Both the position numbers and the translations under genes were made by a program. Of a stretch of DNA of 64,000 bases, positions 22,290 through 33,692 are shown in pieces. The DNA lies in assembly GCA_016110215.1 (NCBI GenBank), contig JADWQD010000005.1, positions 1,240,001 to 1,304,000 on the forward strand. The letters run 5' to 3'. This DNA is from Capronia americana. Its lineage: Eukaryota; Ascomycota; Eurotiomycetes; Chaetothyriales; Herpotrichiellaceae. Under the pieces are notes generated by a model that was given only the letters and a program-made list of their open reading frames with translations, had not been told where the DNA came from and searched no databases. Numbering within the stretch: the first letter of the stretch is position 1; each line of letters begins with the position of its first letter.

Positions 22290-22663
22290 CGTCGCAGAGC
22301 TTCTCCACCAATGGTCTTGAGAGCTCGGTTTTCTGAAGAAAGGACGGAAGCGAAGGACAGTCACTGCCCCTGTTGCACACAGCCGTACAAAACGTTGCTT
22401 CAAAAATTCCTTTGCTCTGCCTGCGACTGGCGATTCCAGCCCTCAGCCAATGATATCGCTGGGCTCGGCTGACCTTCCCTCGCTCAAAATGACTTGCTCG
22501 ACCTGTGACGCGCTTCAAGCTCCAGCGCCTTCAGCCTTCCACGCCTTCCTAGCGCTCAGAGATATCACTGCCCCAAGGCAGCGTGGATGACCCTCACCTT
22601 CGTCCTTGATCTACATGGAGTATCTTCTCGCCCACTTGTCCCATAAACCGCCGTCTGCTTACC
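22290..22663. other. Shared divergent promoter of PRP19 and the antiporter gene
   Basis: A 374-base spacer between two start codons on opposite strands. No separate gene. It must hold both promoters. Confidence 0.5.
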
Positions 22664-24442
22664 ATGTCGGACGCCGCTTTGGCCTACCATGAGCCCGGCA
22701 TTGTCACAATCCTGATCCAGTCATCGTTTCTACTGGTCTTGAATGCTCTGGGTTCCATCCTCGACCGTTTCTTCTACTGTGGACTTGTGGGACAAGTTCT
22801 CATAGGGATGGCGTGGGGCGCGCCCGGCGCGAAGATATTACCTCAGTCGTTCGAGGCAACAGTGACCCAACTCGGATACCTGGGCCTGATTATGATCGTC
22901 TTCGAGGGCGGACTAGCGACCTCGGCCAGATCACTCGGGAACTCCCTGCTGCTGTCCATATTCGTGGCACTGACTGGCATCTCCGTACCTATGGCACTGT
23001 CCTTTTCTCTTATGGGCATCTCGAATGCTACAAGGCTGCAAAGTTTCGCTGCCGGTGCCGCTCTTTGTTCAACGAGTCTCGGCACCACCTTTAGCCTGCT
23101 AAAGACGACTGGTCTGACGACCAGTCGGTTGGGCACTGTCTTGACCAGTGCTGCCATGCTAGATGATGTTGTCGGATTGGCGCTTGTTCAAGTCATTTCG
23201 AATCTGGGGACAGGTCGTGCTTCCATCACGGCCACAACAATTATACGACCGATCTTTGTGTCTCTTGCATTTGCCATCATCTTACCACTCGGGTGCAGAT
23301 TCCTTTTGAAACCACTGATACTTCGGTCTTCCAACGCATTAAGTCAGACCGATACGAGACGTAAACTGGACAAATCAGGCATGTCATCGCAACTCTCTTT
23401 CGTCCTCTCTACAGCCTTTCTGGTGGCTTTGGTTGCTTCAGCGAGCTATGCAGGCACTTCAAACCTGTTCGCCGCATATCTGGCAGGAGCTATCACTTCC
23501 TGGATTGACGAGGTTGACGCACCGGCACGTCCACGTGCGTCCAATGACATCGCTCAAACCGGAGCAGAAGGTAAGGGAGACGAAACAGCCATTACGAATG
23601 GCACTGGAGAAGGAACCACCACTCCAGCTCAGGCAGCGAGCCCTGATCCAAAGTTGGTTGGTGACAGGACACTGGAAGACCCAACACCTCCGCAACAACT
23701 CTTGAGACCGTCCCGTGAGCTCACACCCCCTGCAGAAAACCAAACCAATGCAGAAACCACCGAGCACGCCACCGGATCAGCCAATCTACCCCCAAAAATT
23801 GACGTGGAGAGCCGCACGATGCAAATGTACAACATTTACTACGGTCCAGCCGTCGATCGCGTTTTGAAGCCATTTTTCTTTGCTTCAATTGGCTTCTCCA
23901 TCCCAATATCGAAGATGTTTCAGGGTCCAGTGATCTGGCGAGGGTTGGTTTACACGGCACTGATGGCTATTGGCAAGCTCTGCTGCGGGTTGTGGCTCGT
24001 TCGCTTCACAACGCCTTCGCCCGAGTCACGCACTCTTGGTCCGCGCACCATGACATCTTCCCCGGAACACAGCGAGCCGAAGTCGAAGCGAAAGAAGACT
24101 CGTCCCCGTAGGCATCTGCCACGGCCAAAATCTCTTTATCCAGCATCTATCCTCGGCTGCGCAATGGTGGCTCGAGGCGAAATAGGATTTTTGATCTCCG
24201 CACTCGCAGCAACCAACGGTATCTTCACTAGCCACGATTCGACTACAGCTGGAGAAGAGAGCAGCAATTTGACTTCTGACCTTTATTTGATCGTCACCTG
24301 GGCCATCCTCCTATGTACGATCGTCGGTCCTTTATCGCTGGGTTTCTTAACAAAGAGAGTCAAGAGGCTTCAGAAGGGAAGGAATTCAGATGGCGGGGAC
24401 GGAACGATGGAAGATCCATTGGGAATCTGGGGCATGAAGTAG
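22664..24442 (+). CDS. Monovalent cation/proton antiporter (CPA2-like)
   Basis: A single exon of 592 residues. It encodes a membrane antiporter of the Na+/H+ or K+/H+ exchanger superfamily. Transmembrane helices start around residue 11 (IVTILIQSSFLLVLNALG). The core carries YLGLIMIVFEGGLATS and, at about 165, AAMLDDVVGLALVQVIS, whose paired Asp residues match the ion-binding site of CPA2 proteins. A long hydrophilic loop of about 100 residues (290-390, rich in Thr, Pro and Glu) interrupts the membrane domain before a conserved IYYGPAVDRVLKPFFFASIGFSIPIS helix pair. A second basic loop (PKSKRKKTRPRRH) precedes the last helices (GCAMVARGEIGFLISALA and the final YLIVTWAILLCTIVGPLSLG). This kind of two-loop fungal antiporter is expected in the plasma or endomembranes; ion preference cannot be read from sequence. 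Confidence 0.85.
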   Translation: MSDAALAYHEPGIVTILIQSSFLLVLNALGSILDRFFYCGLVGQVLIGMAWGAPGAKILPQSFEATVTQLGYLGLIMIVFEGGLATSARSLGNSLLLSIFVALTGISVPMALSFSLMGISNATRLQSFAAGAALCSTSLGTTFSLLKTTGLTTSRLGTVLTSAAMLDDVVGLALVQVISNLGTGRASITATTIIRPIFVSLAFAIILPLGCRFLLKPLILRSSNALSQTDTRRKLDKSGMSSQLSFVLSTAFLVALVASASYAGTSNLFAAYLAGAITSWIDEVDAPARPRASNDIAQTGAEGKGDETAITNGTGEGTTTPAQAASPDPKLVGDRTLEDPTPPQQLLRPSRELTPPAENQTNAETTEHATGSANLPPKIDVESRTMQMYNIYYGPAVDRVLKPFFFASIGFSIPISKMFQGPVIWRGLVYTALMAIGKLCCGLWLVRFTTPSPESRTLGPRTMTSSPEHSEPKSKRKKTRPRRHLPRPKSLYPASILGCAMVARGEIGFLISALAATNGIFTSHDSTTAGEESSNLTSDLYLIVTWAILLCTIVGPLSLGFLTKRVKRLQKGRNSDGGDGTMEDPLGIWGMK

Positions 24443-24590
24443 AAGCTACTTATTCTCTTCGTCCCCTCGTAGGTGCTTCTATTGATACTTGCTCGAATAT
24501 CCAGTTGCACGAAAATGATTTGACTCAAACGCCTGGCAACGCAATGCACATATCAAACTCTATCCCATCCCATTCTTTACATCAAGCTTT

Positions 24591-25238
24591 TCACTTCAGA
24601 AACTTGTTCATCAAGTCTTTTCCTTTTCCATCCTTCAGCCCACCCATGTTCTGCATCAACGTATCCAAGAGCGCTGCACTTCCACTTCCACTTCCACCCC
24701 CACTCCCGCTACGCCGGTTTCTGGCGCCGCCAAACCCCGACTCCGAGACAATGTCATCTGGCTCGACAAAGCCTTGCGATTGGTGTTGGCCGTAACTGTA
24801 ATACTGTGGAGGTGGCGAGCCCCGGGCCATTTTGGCGTCGGCCATCTGTGCCGCCGGTGCGGACACAAGTCGAGGATCAGTCTCATGATAGTACCCGCCC
24901 TCGGGATCGTATGCGTATGACGGCACGGGCGCGTTGGAATTATTCGTCACCAGATATTGAGGTTGAGCGCCCTCTCGCTGCTGTTGCGGCTGTTTCTGGC
25001 TGCGACGGTCGGTAAACTCCATGGGAAGGACCCCCTGTTGCTGTTGTTGGTGGCCGTCCTGCTTGGATTGAGTGTAATAGTACTGTTGCTGGGGGACGCC
25101 GTTGTCGATGTATTGCTGCGAGTTGCGAGCGTTGTAGTTGGGATCTTGTTGGGACGGCCCGTTACGTTGGGATTTCGTGAACTTGTTTACTGCGTAAATT
25201 CCGGCGCCGGCAAGCATTGCGGTTTTAATGAGGCCCAT
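24591..25238 (-). CDS. Gln-rich hypothetical protein with N-terminal membrane-like segment
   Basis: An intronless protein of 215 residues if it starts at MGLIKTAMLAGAGIYAVNKF; an in-frame start 14 codons upstream is possible. The first 20 residues form a short hydrophobic helix followed by Lys, then a long disordered Gln/Tyr/Asn-rich region with QQQYYYTQ and QQQQQ. The C-terminus is a Gly/Ser stretch (GSGGGSGSGS) then ALLDTLMQNMGGLKDGKGKDLMNKFLK, likely helical. Proteins with this MGLIKTAMLAGAGIYA head occur across filamentous ascomycetes as uncharacterised proteins. I infer membrane association from the head; no catalytic motif is visible. The stop lies 148 bases from the stop of the convergent antiporter gene. 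Confidence 0.7.
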   Translation of the reverse strand: MGLIKTAMLAGAGIYAVNKFTKSQRNGPSQQDPNYNARNSQQYIDNGVPQQQYYYTQSKQDGHQQQQQGVLPMEFTDRRSQKQPQQQREGAQPQYLVTNNSNAPVPSYAYDPEGGYYHETDPRLVSAPAAQMADAKMARGSPPPQYYSYGQHQSQGFVEPDDIVSESGFGGARNRRSGSGGGSGSGSAALLDTLMQNMGGLKDGKGKDLMNKFLK

Positions 25239-26702
25239 TGTGCAGGATTGGGTGGTGGAAGGTGGAGAGTGAAGGTACACGCTTGTTGCAACTGTGCTTC
25301 TGTGTCTGTGTCTGTGTCTGTGGCTGTGGCTGTGGCTGTGGCTTGAAGGCTGTTGTCTGAGTTATGGTCTGTAAGTACTGGGAGTTAATGCATCTTTATA
25401 TTCTTACAATAACCTTGAGCATCATGACTTTCTCAGCTGACCGACAGACTGCTGTTAGGACACTGCTCCTGACCGATGGCCCCGAACAGGCAAGCACATC
25501 GCAACAGACGGCCTTGTCAAGTTAGCGCAGACGGATCACCAGCACAAACCGAGTATACAGGAAGCATAGCCCAGAAGACCGAAGGCTTCTAGAAAACCTA
25601 TGCGGTTTAATAACGGAGTACCGGGGCTGATGAGGCTGTGATAGGGGCTGCATGAAGTCATCGACGTGGAGTGGAGGTGCGAGTCCTGGGGGCTGACGCA
25701 GGCAGACGCGAAAACCTGGGCTTGCTCGCTCCGGCAATATCGCGCATGCACAGTCGGCGTGAATGCGTGTATATTTCGTGCATTTGTGCAGTCTCAAGCA
25801 CAATGACGACTTTCATGCAAGGGGACCAATTCCACTTGGGGACGAGGTACATACTCGATGAGTTCTCGACGGAGGCTGAAGCATTTTGAGATTCGGCTCC
25901 GACACGAAACAATTCTCCCGGCCACGATGACTAATTTGACGCTAACCTTGTCTTGGGATGCAGCTCGTTGTTCTCTTCAGCTTGCCATGTTTTCACTGGC
26001 GTAGTTCCCCTTCCACAAGTTGCATCCTTCTCCAAGCAATGGCGTTGCCTTCGATTGCCGTAAGATGCCATTCAGTCGAGTCAATCATCATTGTTTAATT
26101 TCACCGAGATCGGGTTGTAGAGCCACGCGGTCGACACGAGATACCGCGTGTTGCTACGCTGAGAAGTGAGGCAGGGCTTGTTCGTCTAGCAATGACCCAT
26201 GGCCTGCATGTAAAACCATTGCGCATCGCTGGCTTCATTACCCAGGGATGAAACATCAGCCATCCTTACGAGCGGTACTCATGCAATGCTAAGCTCAAGA
26301 AAGCCTTCGGTTCGTGGAATGCTGTTTCTTGACGGTATTCTGTCTTAGATTATTAGGGCTGCAGCACAACTGGGCACAATCAATAACGCACATCCTCATA
26401 ACGCTAAAAGCATCGCTGTGGTGACGACGGTGTGGCGCTGAGTCAAGCAATGCACAGATATTCGTTGCCGCACGAAAACACCGGTTTGTCAAGGACTATG
26501 TAAGGTTTGGTCCTGGAGACTGAGCAAAGACAGCTTTGGCCTGAGTTTTGGCTACACCTTTACCTGGACATCATCGAGCACTCCCGGTGCAAGACGTTGA
26601 GGATCTAGGGAGCGTAACACAACAGGCGTGAGAGCGTCTCCCCGAGGAGCTGTCAGTTGCGAACACTCCTCCTAACAGCACTATCCCAATACGAGCAGAT
26701 AT
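25239..26702. other. Intergenic; contains a TGTGTC/TGTGGC repeat
   Basis: About 1.46 kb with no supported gene. At about 25297-25344 there is a tandem hexamer run (TGTGTC then TGTGGC) directly upstream of the Gln-rich gene, probably within its promoter or leader. Confidence 0.5.
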
Positions 26703-27659
26703 CTAGGTGGTAACGCCTATGAAAACAACACAGACCGCTGCGTAAGCGGCCACGGCTCCCAAAATACCTTCTGGCTGCATATCGGTAAAGAAAGCCAGAC
26801 CCCCCGCGAAGATGAGCGTAGCTGCACTCGATACTGCTAGCGTTGTAACAACGCCACCAGTAAGAACCATTATTAATGTTGGGAGGATGAGCGCTATGCC
26901 GCCTATCATTCCAGTCCCGAGTGCAGTGACGAATAGGCGGAGTCTGGCAGCGTCGTTGGCAGCTCCACGAGCCGTGCCCGGTAATATATTATGGCCCTCG
27001 CGGAGTGCTCCTGCATCGAGAGCGAGCCTAAGTCGTCGGGTAAGTCTGGGTTGGTCGGACCGGTTGTGTTGGTTTTGTTGCGCAAGTTGATGGTCAATCA
27101 GTGGTTCGAGGAGATACCGGCCTAACTCGTTTTGAGTGCTGATTTCGAATGGGTCAGGGTTGCCATTCCGAGCAGCCTCGGCCTTTTTCTCGATCATGAA
27201 ATCGTAGTCGCGCAGAGAATTTGCTTGAGTCAAGTATTTAAAGTATCAGCCCAGACTCTACATACGTGACCATTGGCCAGCACACGAGGTCCAACACTTT
27301 TACCAAAAGACTAAAGAGGAGATTGTACCGAATTTCTGCAGTGTATCCTGGGCTTGGTTCATCGTGGCTGTTGTTGCCTCCTTATCTCGAAATATCTTGG
27401 ATACAATGCGGGTGAGCTCGGCCTATTGGGCGTGGAGACTCATCCTCTGTAAAGTCGCAAAATGGATCGTGGCGCCTGTGACCTCTCCAACCCTCGAAGA
27501 ACCCTTGAAGGAGAGTAGATGCGGCGCGGAGGCATCGTAAAGTCTCTTCTCCAGGTTATCTTGATGTGTCTCCAAATCGACTTCGTCTCGTGGGCGGTGG
27601 CCTAAAGGAGTTCTTCGCACGGCTTTTGTGGGTTCCTCCACCACAATACGAGGAGCCAT
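26703..27659 (-). pseudogene. DUF6594 membrane protein with one in-frame TAG
   Basis: The frame runs 27659-27329 and, after a 105-nt intron (branch CTGATAC, acceptor CTCAAG), 27223-26703. The family is DUF6594, fungus-specific proteins of unknown role with an N-terminal helical domain and C-terminal membrane helices. Visible features are ATIHFATLQRMSLHAQ, then AELTRIVSKIF, a SLRDYDFMIEK segment, and three hydrophobic helices (LRLFVTALGTGMIGGIALIL, LIMVLTGGVVTTLAVSSAATLIF, ILGAVAAYAAVCVVFIGV). Codon 79 is TAG, between HAQ and AEL, exactly where the family has the conserved LQAEL core, probably from CAG. The frame on both sides stays open and family-like, so this is one nonsense change, not an intron. 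Either a recent pseudogene, a read-through gene or a sequencing error. Confidence 0.65.
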
Positions 27660-28751
27660 TTCTTCAAGGGACCGGATCTCGTTCTGGTGTTCCGCGCGCG
27701 ACGTCGAGTGCTTTTCTGTGATCACTGGAGGAAGAATACCTTCGAAGCCATCGTCACAAGCAGATAAGGTTTATATTCCGCTACGGCCCAGTCTAGCAGG
27801 GCTTGGCACTCATGCGATCCCTTAAGAGCCGGAAAGTCCCTAATACCAATAATTCCTTTCGCTCTCTTCGAAGTCGGGAGTACTCCGTAGGCTCCCTTGT
27901 CTTTGAAAGGCCTTCTGTTCTATGACAGACAGCCAGTGTCAAATACTTGTCGAAAAAGACACTAGGGATCCCATCTAATCTTCGCGCGCCACTACCCCGA
28001 GACAAACAGGTCACCCTATGTAGCGTGCTACACTCTACTTTGCTGGACGTTAACTAAGAATGGGCTGCGTCACTCATGCTCACAGCAATAATAACCAAGC
28101 AAGAGATCAGAAATTACGACGAGGTCCTTCCAACGCTTCGAGACGCTAGAAAATGGGAACTCAGGTGGCCGCCCAAGGGGTCAAGCCGTGTCCCCTGCAC
28201 AGGCTCACCGGTGTGCTCAGGTTGCTAAAGGCACGTCTCAGTGCCTGCAAGTTTCGCTCTGGATTACACAGCCACAGCTCAATGGATTGTTTACGGCTCA
28301 AATTAAGTGGCGTTTTGCTGAAGAGATTGAAGAGGTCGAGATGTGTGACTGCGAGTAGTCGTATACACTATTTTGGACTTTTCTCAACAAACCCTGCTGT
28401 GTGATTGACCTCGACATGGCCCCATCGGGTCACCACTTGCAACTTTCCTCGCAAAGATGCCTTACTCCACATACAATAAGCTTTTTTGCGAGGAACCCCA
28501 TCACCAAGGGTGTTGAAATGTGGGGTGGGTGTGTGGGAGGCACGCGGGGAAGCCACCATTGGGGAAGGCTGGATGGAAGTACCGAGTAAGGCAGTGTGGG
28601 CATTTTGATGCAGTGCTTTACACATCGGACATGGTTGATGAACTCGCTGGCCTCTGTCTTTCGATCTCAGTGTCCAGATCCCAACCGAGACGTTCCTCCA
28701 GCTAAGCACGTCAAACACTAGCCACGCCCCCAAACGACAAGAGAGATTGCA
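27660..28751. other. Intergenic, nothing recognised
   Basis: About 1.1 kb between the divergent DUF6594 gene and the P450 gene. No supported frame, RNA or repeat. The P450 promoter must lie at the right end. Confidence 0.5.
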
Positions 28752-30674
28752 ATGATTCTCTCCGGGGACGTGGAAGCCTTCCCAGGCTCTACCCTTTTGT
28801 TGGCCACGGCTTCTTTGATCGCACTATCATTGGTGATATGGACTATATTCTCCGTCCGGGGGCCTTCCGTACCCAAAGGTCTCCGCCGCCCCCCTACACC
28901 TCCCGGAGCAAGGCTTCTCAGCGGCCACAGTCATATATGGTCCGGCAATGCCACGAGCAATCCGAGTCAGAGTCAGCTCGTCAAGTGGGCACAAGAGTAT
29001 GGCGAGATCTATGAGATCAGGCTCGGTGTCGAGCGCTGGGTTGTGCTCAGCTCGCCAGAAGCCGTGAAAGTGGGTTGAGTTGCCGTGGACATCACTTGTG
29101 CATCTACCTTGCTGACTGCTGTCTCCCTTCGTGCAGGAGATCTTTGACAAAAATGGCGCCCTCACATCGAGCAGACCTCGTATGCGAGTGGCCATGGATG
29201 TTCTCTCCGGTGGCTACCGCATGCTCTTTATGGCATGACAACTCTGACTCCTCGTCTCTTTGACACCTGCTAACCACCATCACAGCCTTATGGTAAACAG
29301 TGGCGTTCCATTAGAGCCATTGCTCACCGTTGTTTGAGCGTCAAGGCTGCGGATGTCATGAAACCGTCTCAGAGCCTGGAATCACATCGCTACCTCTACG
29401 ACATCCTTAACGACCCGGATAACTTCTTAGACCATGTCAAACGATACACCTCCAGTGTCATTATGTACTCGATCTACGGCCGCCGAGTCATGAACCTTGA
29501 CGACCCCGTCCTGAAAGCCATCTATCAGGAGACTAGCGTCTTCGGGAAGGTGGTCGGCAGCAGGTTTCTGGTAGATCAGTATCCTATATTAGCAAAACTG
29601 CCAAAGTCCCTTCAATGGTGGCGCAGGAAATACGAGCCATGTCACCAATTCGAGGCGAATCTTTGGATGGGCTTATGGAAGGATCTTAAGAAACGGCTCG
29701 ACGCTGGTGTCCGCACCGGTTGCTTCGCCGAGAAGTTCATGGAAGAAGACTATCTTGCCATGGGAATCTCTGAGCTGCAAGCCGCGTATGTTGCGGGCAG
29801 CATGATAGAAGCCGGCAGCGGTAGGTGGTTGTCTTTCCTCCCAATTGATGCGGGAGTTCCACTAACTAATAGCTCGTTTTGCAGACACCACCCAGCTCTC
29901 AATGAACAGCCTCATTCTCGGTCTGGTGGCATTCCCGGAGGTGGTGACAAAAGCACACAAAGAACTAGATGCTGTTGTCGGCGACAGGATGCCAGAATTC
30001 GAAGACATACCAAATCTACCATATATTAGGGCAATGGTCAAGGAGGTCCTTCGATGGCGGAGTGTCTCAAACGACCATATTCGCCATGACACCACGGTAA
30101 GCGTTCGTCAAGTTGCCCCTCAATTATATTGCCTGACTCTGCCCAGGGAGATGTCGTGTATAAGGACTACTTTATCCCTGCGGGTTCGACAGTGGTCATA
30201 AATCAGTGGTAAGTCCACCAACAAGTTCTTAACACCAAGCAGCGACACAGCCGTTGGCAAAGAAATGAGACACTGACGAGCAGCAGGGCATTGCATTACG
30301 ATCCGAATCTGTTCCCAGACCCACACCGGTTCAATCCAGACCGCTATCTCAACCACCCTTCCAACGACTTGACGGCCGGTGAATGCATACACACCAGCGA
30401 CCTTCGTCTCCGAGACCATTGGTCCTTTGGTGCGGGAAGACGCGTGTGCGCCGGCTACAATCTCGCGGAGAACTCCCTTCTCATGCTGACCGCACGACTC
30501 CTTTGGGCGTTTGACGTACGGCCCGCGATCGACCCAAGCACCGGGCAGGAGGTCGAGTATGATCTGTGGAATTATGCTCCAATCAGGCTCTTCGGTCCCA
30601 GGCCTTTCCCAGTCAGATTCAAGGTCAGGAGCGACAAGAAGAGAAAGATGATTTTGAAGGCCGAAGAGTTATAG
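28752..30674 (+). CDS. Cytochrome P450 (E-class, CYP2-like clan of fungi)
   Basis: Six exons: 28752-29069, 29137-29232, 29286-29820, 29885-30096, 30147-30208 and 30287-30674, giving 536 residues. A membrane-bound monooxygenase, with N-terminal anchor (STLLLATASLIALSLVIWTI) and a Pro-rich hinge (RRPPTPPGARLL). The I-helix oxygen site is EAGSDTTQL, restored exactly by the third intron. The K-helix is MVKEVLRWR, and the heme loop is WSFGAGRRVCAGYN with Cys462 as iron ligand. The second intron uses a GC donor (ATG/GCATGA) and an ordinary CAG acceptor; no nearby GT gives the family sequence LFMPYGKQWRSIR. Overall pattern resembles the OrdA/O-methylsterigmatocystin-oxidoreductase-like group, whose members act in secondary metabolism or detoxification. 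The substrate is unknown. A Zn2Cys6 regulator lies 786 bases downstream on the same strand. Confidence 0.88.
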
Positions 30675-31460
30675 TCTAGATCTCGGTTCACCTTTGAGGG
30701 TGGAACCTGGGTGTACATCCGCCTGGAAGGCACCACGAACGACCATCCCGAGATGGCTACGGAGAACCTCCCTCAGCATCCTGGCGTAGTCATAGCCAGG
30801 GGCGCAGCCTCGCGGTTGCCGCACGCAATGCGACCGACGTTGTGTCCGTAGGTGACACCGAAGTGGTGGATCCGCGACCAGGCAGAACAATAACTTGAAA
30901 TCAGATTGGCAGTCTGTCTGATTCTATGTAGCATGAACAAACGCCTTCTGAGATGCATAAAGTCGTCGAGAATCGCTTGACGACCCCACCGTACGAGCAG
31001 CATACTCGATCCGGTCTAGTCGATGACATGCTGGCTGACTTCTTCCCACGAGAATTATTCCTCCAGGCACCAGCAATTCGAGCTGACACCGCAACGATCC
31101 CCGCGCGTGGGTAGCAGCCAATTGGACACGGAAACCCAATCGCTTGAGAGCATATCTTGCAGGCTCTAGCTCCCAGGGGGACGTTGCTCGTCATATGTAC
31201 CAAAGTCAGTCCCATTCCAACCAGCGCTACTGAGGCATGCTGATTCAAACAAGCCACGATCCACGGCGGACCCAGAACACTGCGCTTATTGTTCAAGCGA
31301 CTCCTATCTATTGGCCGTAAAGGCTTGCGCAACATCAAAATCTGAGCACTCTGTGAAATGAAAAGCGCAACAATACCTCACTTGTTGCGGATCATCACAA
31401 TGCAGAGGGTTCAACTCAGAGGTTGTCCATTTATCTTCGATTGACGTCCCGTAGCGAAGG
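30675..31460. other. Intergenic, nothing recognised
   Basis: Spacer of 786 bases between the P450 and the regulator gene, both on plus. A 145-codon minus-strand frame here has no family features and I did not accept it. Confidence 0.5.
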
Positions 31461-33205
31461 ATGGTGTACTGCGGAAAGCCGTCCAAAGGCTGCGATTATT
31501 GCCGGAAACGGCGACTGAAGGTCAGGACTTCCCTACCTTGTGAACCAAGGCACTAGTTTCTTGAGAAGCGCATACTGATTCGGGTCACCAGTGCGACCAA
31601 GGGCGTCCTGGATGCGGACAATGTCGAAATGCTTCTCGGGCTTGTCCCGGCTACCGCAATCAATTAGATCTCATGTTTCGCGACGAGAGTACCAGGGTGC
31701 AACAGAAATATCAAGTGATCTCACAGAAGAATAGCGATGCAGATGCAGGTTCGGAGGCGGAAGCGGAACAATCACGCAGCTGCAGTGGACACGAGTCATC
31801 GCCAGAAGCCGAAGCTAGTGACCACGAACAGCGACGCACCATCAGTCCCAATCAGCGTTCCTCGACCTGGGTGGTTCGGAACCGGATATCCGGAGAACGC
31901 CCCTACCCAGCGATGAGCCAAGCCCTTGCCGACATTGCAATCGCGTTCTTCTTGACTCATTACACGACCGGAAGCCATTTCGAATACCTTCCTTGGCTAT
32001 ACAGCGACTCGTGGATGGAGTCGCTTTTCACCAGCGCTGTCCAAGCTGTGGCAATCGCAAGCCTCAGCAACGAAACTCGGAATCCGGAACTGATGGCCCT
32101 TGCACGGAAGAAGTACTCGCACAGCTTGGTGGAGACCAATAAAGCCCTTCGAGACCCTCGTGCTTGCTCCCAAGATGGAACGCTGGCCTCCGTTCTGCTT
32201 CTTGCCCACTTTGAGACTCTCGCAAGCGAGGACACGACGGGCGTATCAGATGTCGCACTGGCGCATGGCGAAGCAAGGTACTCACCATCTGCGAGCTGGG
32301 ACCGTCACCTCCAAGGCGCCGTGTCACTTCTCACTCTGCGCCCAAAACCCAAATTCGACAGACCCATCGAATTCAAGCTGTACCAGCACGTCGATGCAAT
32401 GGTACGTTATAGCTGCATTCAACGTTGCATACGGGTACCTCTCGAGTTATCGTCATGGCATATTCCGTTTGGCGCGAAAAGGGACCAGGCGGACCCCAAT
32501 CGCCGATTCATGGTCGTCGTTGACGACTTCACGGAGCTCCGTTCCAGCATCAAAGAAGGTTCTTTGACGGATCCTCAGGAGATCATCCGGCGCGGCAGCG
32601 CCATCGATGCGAACGCCGCCCTCGTCGCCAGGAGCTTCCCTCAGTCTTGGGCCTATGACACTGTGGTCACCTCTCAGGAAAAGAGGGGTGTTTACAAAAA
32701 CAAATACCATTTGTACCCGAACCATCGTGCGGCACAGCTGTGGAACGAGGTCCGCATGACGAGGTTGGCGCTGAACGAGATTCTCCTGGGTTACTCTGAC
32801 AACGCATGTCAAAGCAACGATGAAGGTGCTGACGAGGGAGGAAAGGACCTTTTTCCCCTCCGCGCACGATACTTGCGAGTTGTTGAGCAAATGGCGACTG
32901 AGATCTGCCAATCGACGACGCAATTCCTCTGCAGGCCGAGAAGTGGGACATCCCCCATCCAACCGATCGATATCGTCTCGTCGTCAGCCACACCACCAGC
33001 CGCTTCAGTGTACTTTTTGATCTGGCCCTTGTTCACCGCCGCTGGGGCATCGAGAGTGGCGTCCAAATCTTTGATTGCTTTCGCCATCGAAAGGTTGCAT
33101 TTCATTGAGCGGGAGATAAACATTCCACAGGCGGGCAAGGCAGCGATCATGCTCGAGCAAGGTATCCTCCACGAAGATTGGTTGCATATGCTGCATCTGT
33201 TCTGA
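31461..33205 (+). CDS. Zn2Cys6 transcription factor
   Basis: Two exons, 31461-31520 and 31592-33205, give 557 residues. The DNA-binding zinc cluster is split by the intron inside the cysteine set: GCDYCRKRRLK / CDQGRPGCGQCRNASRACPG, matching C-x2-C-x6-C-x5-C-x2-C-x6-C. The acidic/Ser linker (SEAEAEQSRSC) leads to a fungal-specific regulatory domain beginning AMSQALADIAIAFFLTHYT and continuing with TSAVQAVAIASLSNETRNPEL and the ASVLLLAHFETL helix. The C-terminal helix set ends EQGILHEDWLHMLHLF. Such proteins bind CGG repeats as dimers and activate adjacent gene sets. Location suggests, but does not prove, control of the P450 upstream. The intron donor is the less usual GTCAGG. Confidence 0.85.
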
Positions 33206-33692
33206 GGCGGAAAGCAAATTAACAGGCGACGCTTCTTGGGAGATTAGACACTGTCTTGAGACTTTCAGGACCACATAATTCTGTATCAACAAATCATAAA
33301 AGTAGGATGCCTAGGTAGAATAGTTGTTGTCGGCTGCTGTTGTTCGCAGCCCTCGCAGGCCGTGATTGATACGGGCTTTCTCATTAGGGTGATATAGATG
33401 TGTACGATTCTGCTTCATGAAGCTACAGTAGATGGTGGGTGTGGCAGTCTTGCTACACGCAAGGCCGCAAGGCTGCATGCCACGAGGCTGCAAGGCTGTG
33501 CTCGCACAAGGCTGGATCACTGCGTCATTCGAGTCTCCCCGATATTTTTGTTACTTCGACTCCGCGGGGTTGAGTACCTGCAAGCCACGCCCGAGCTGAC
33601 TGCACTTCCCAGAAGCAGCCGCGCACATCTACGATACAAAAGGCGAGGCTTGTACCTCGACTTCGATCCTACCGGGTGAAATCCTACCAACC
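33206..33692. other. Intergenic, promoter of the EFL1 gene
   Basis: About 490 bases. A CAAGGCYGCAAGGC-type short direct repeat sits near 33460-33513. No supported coding frame. Confidence 0.45.

Noticed and set aside
30901..31338. Minus-strand frame of 145 codons between the P450 and the regulator
   Set aside because: No family resemblance and no splice-supported extension.
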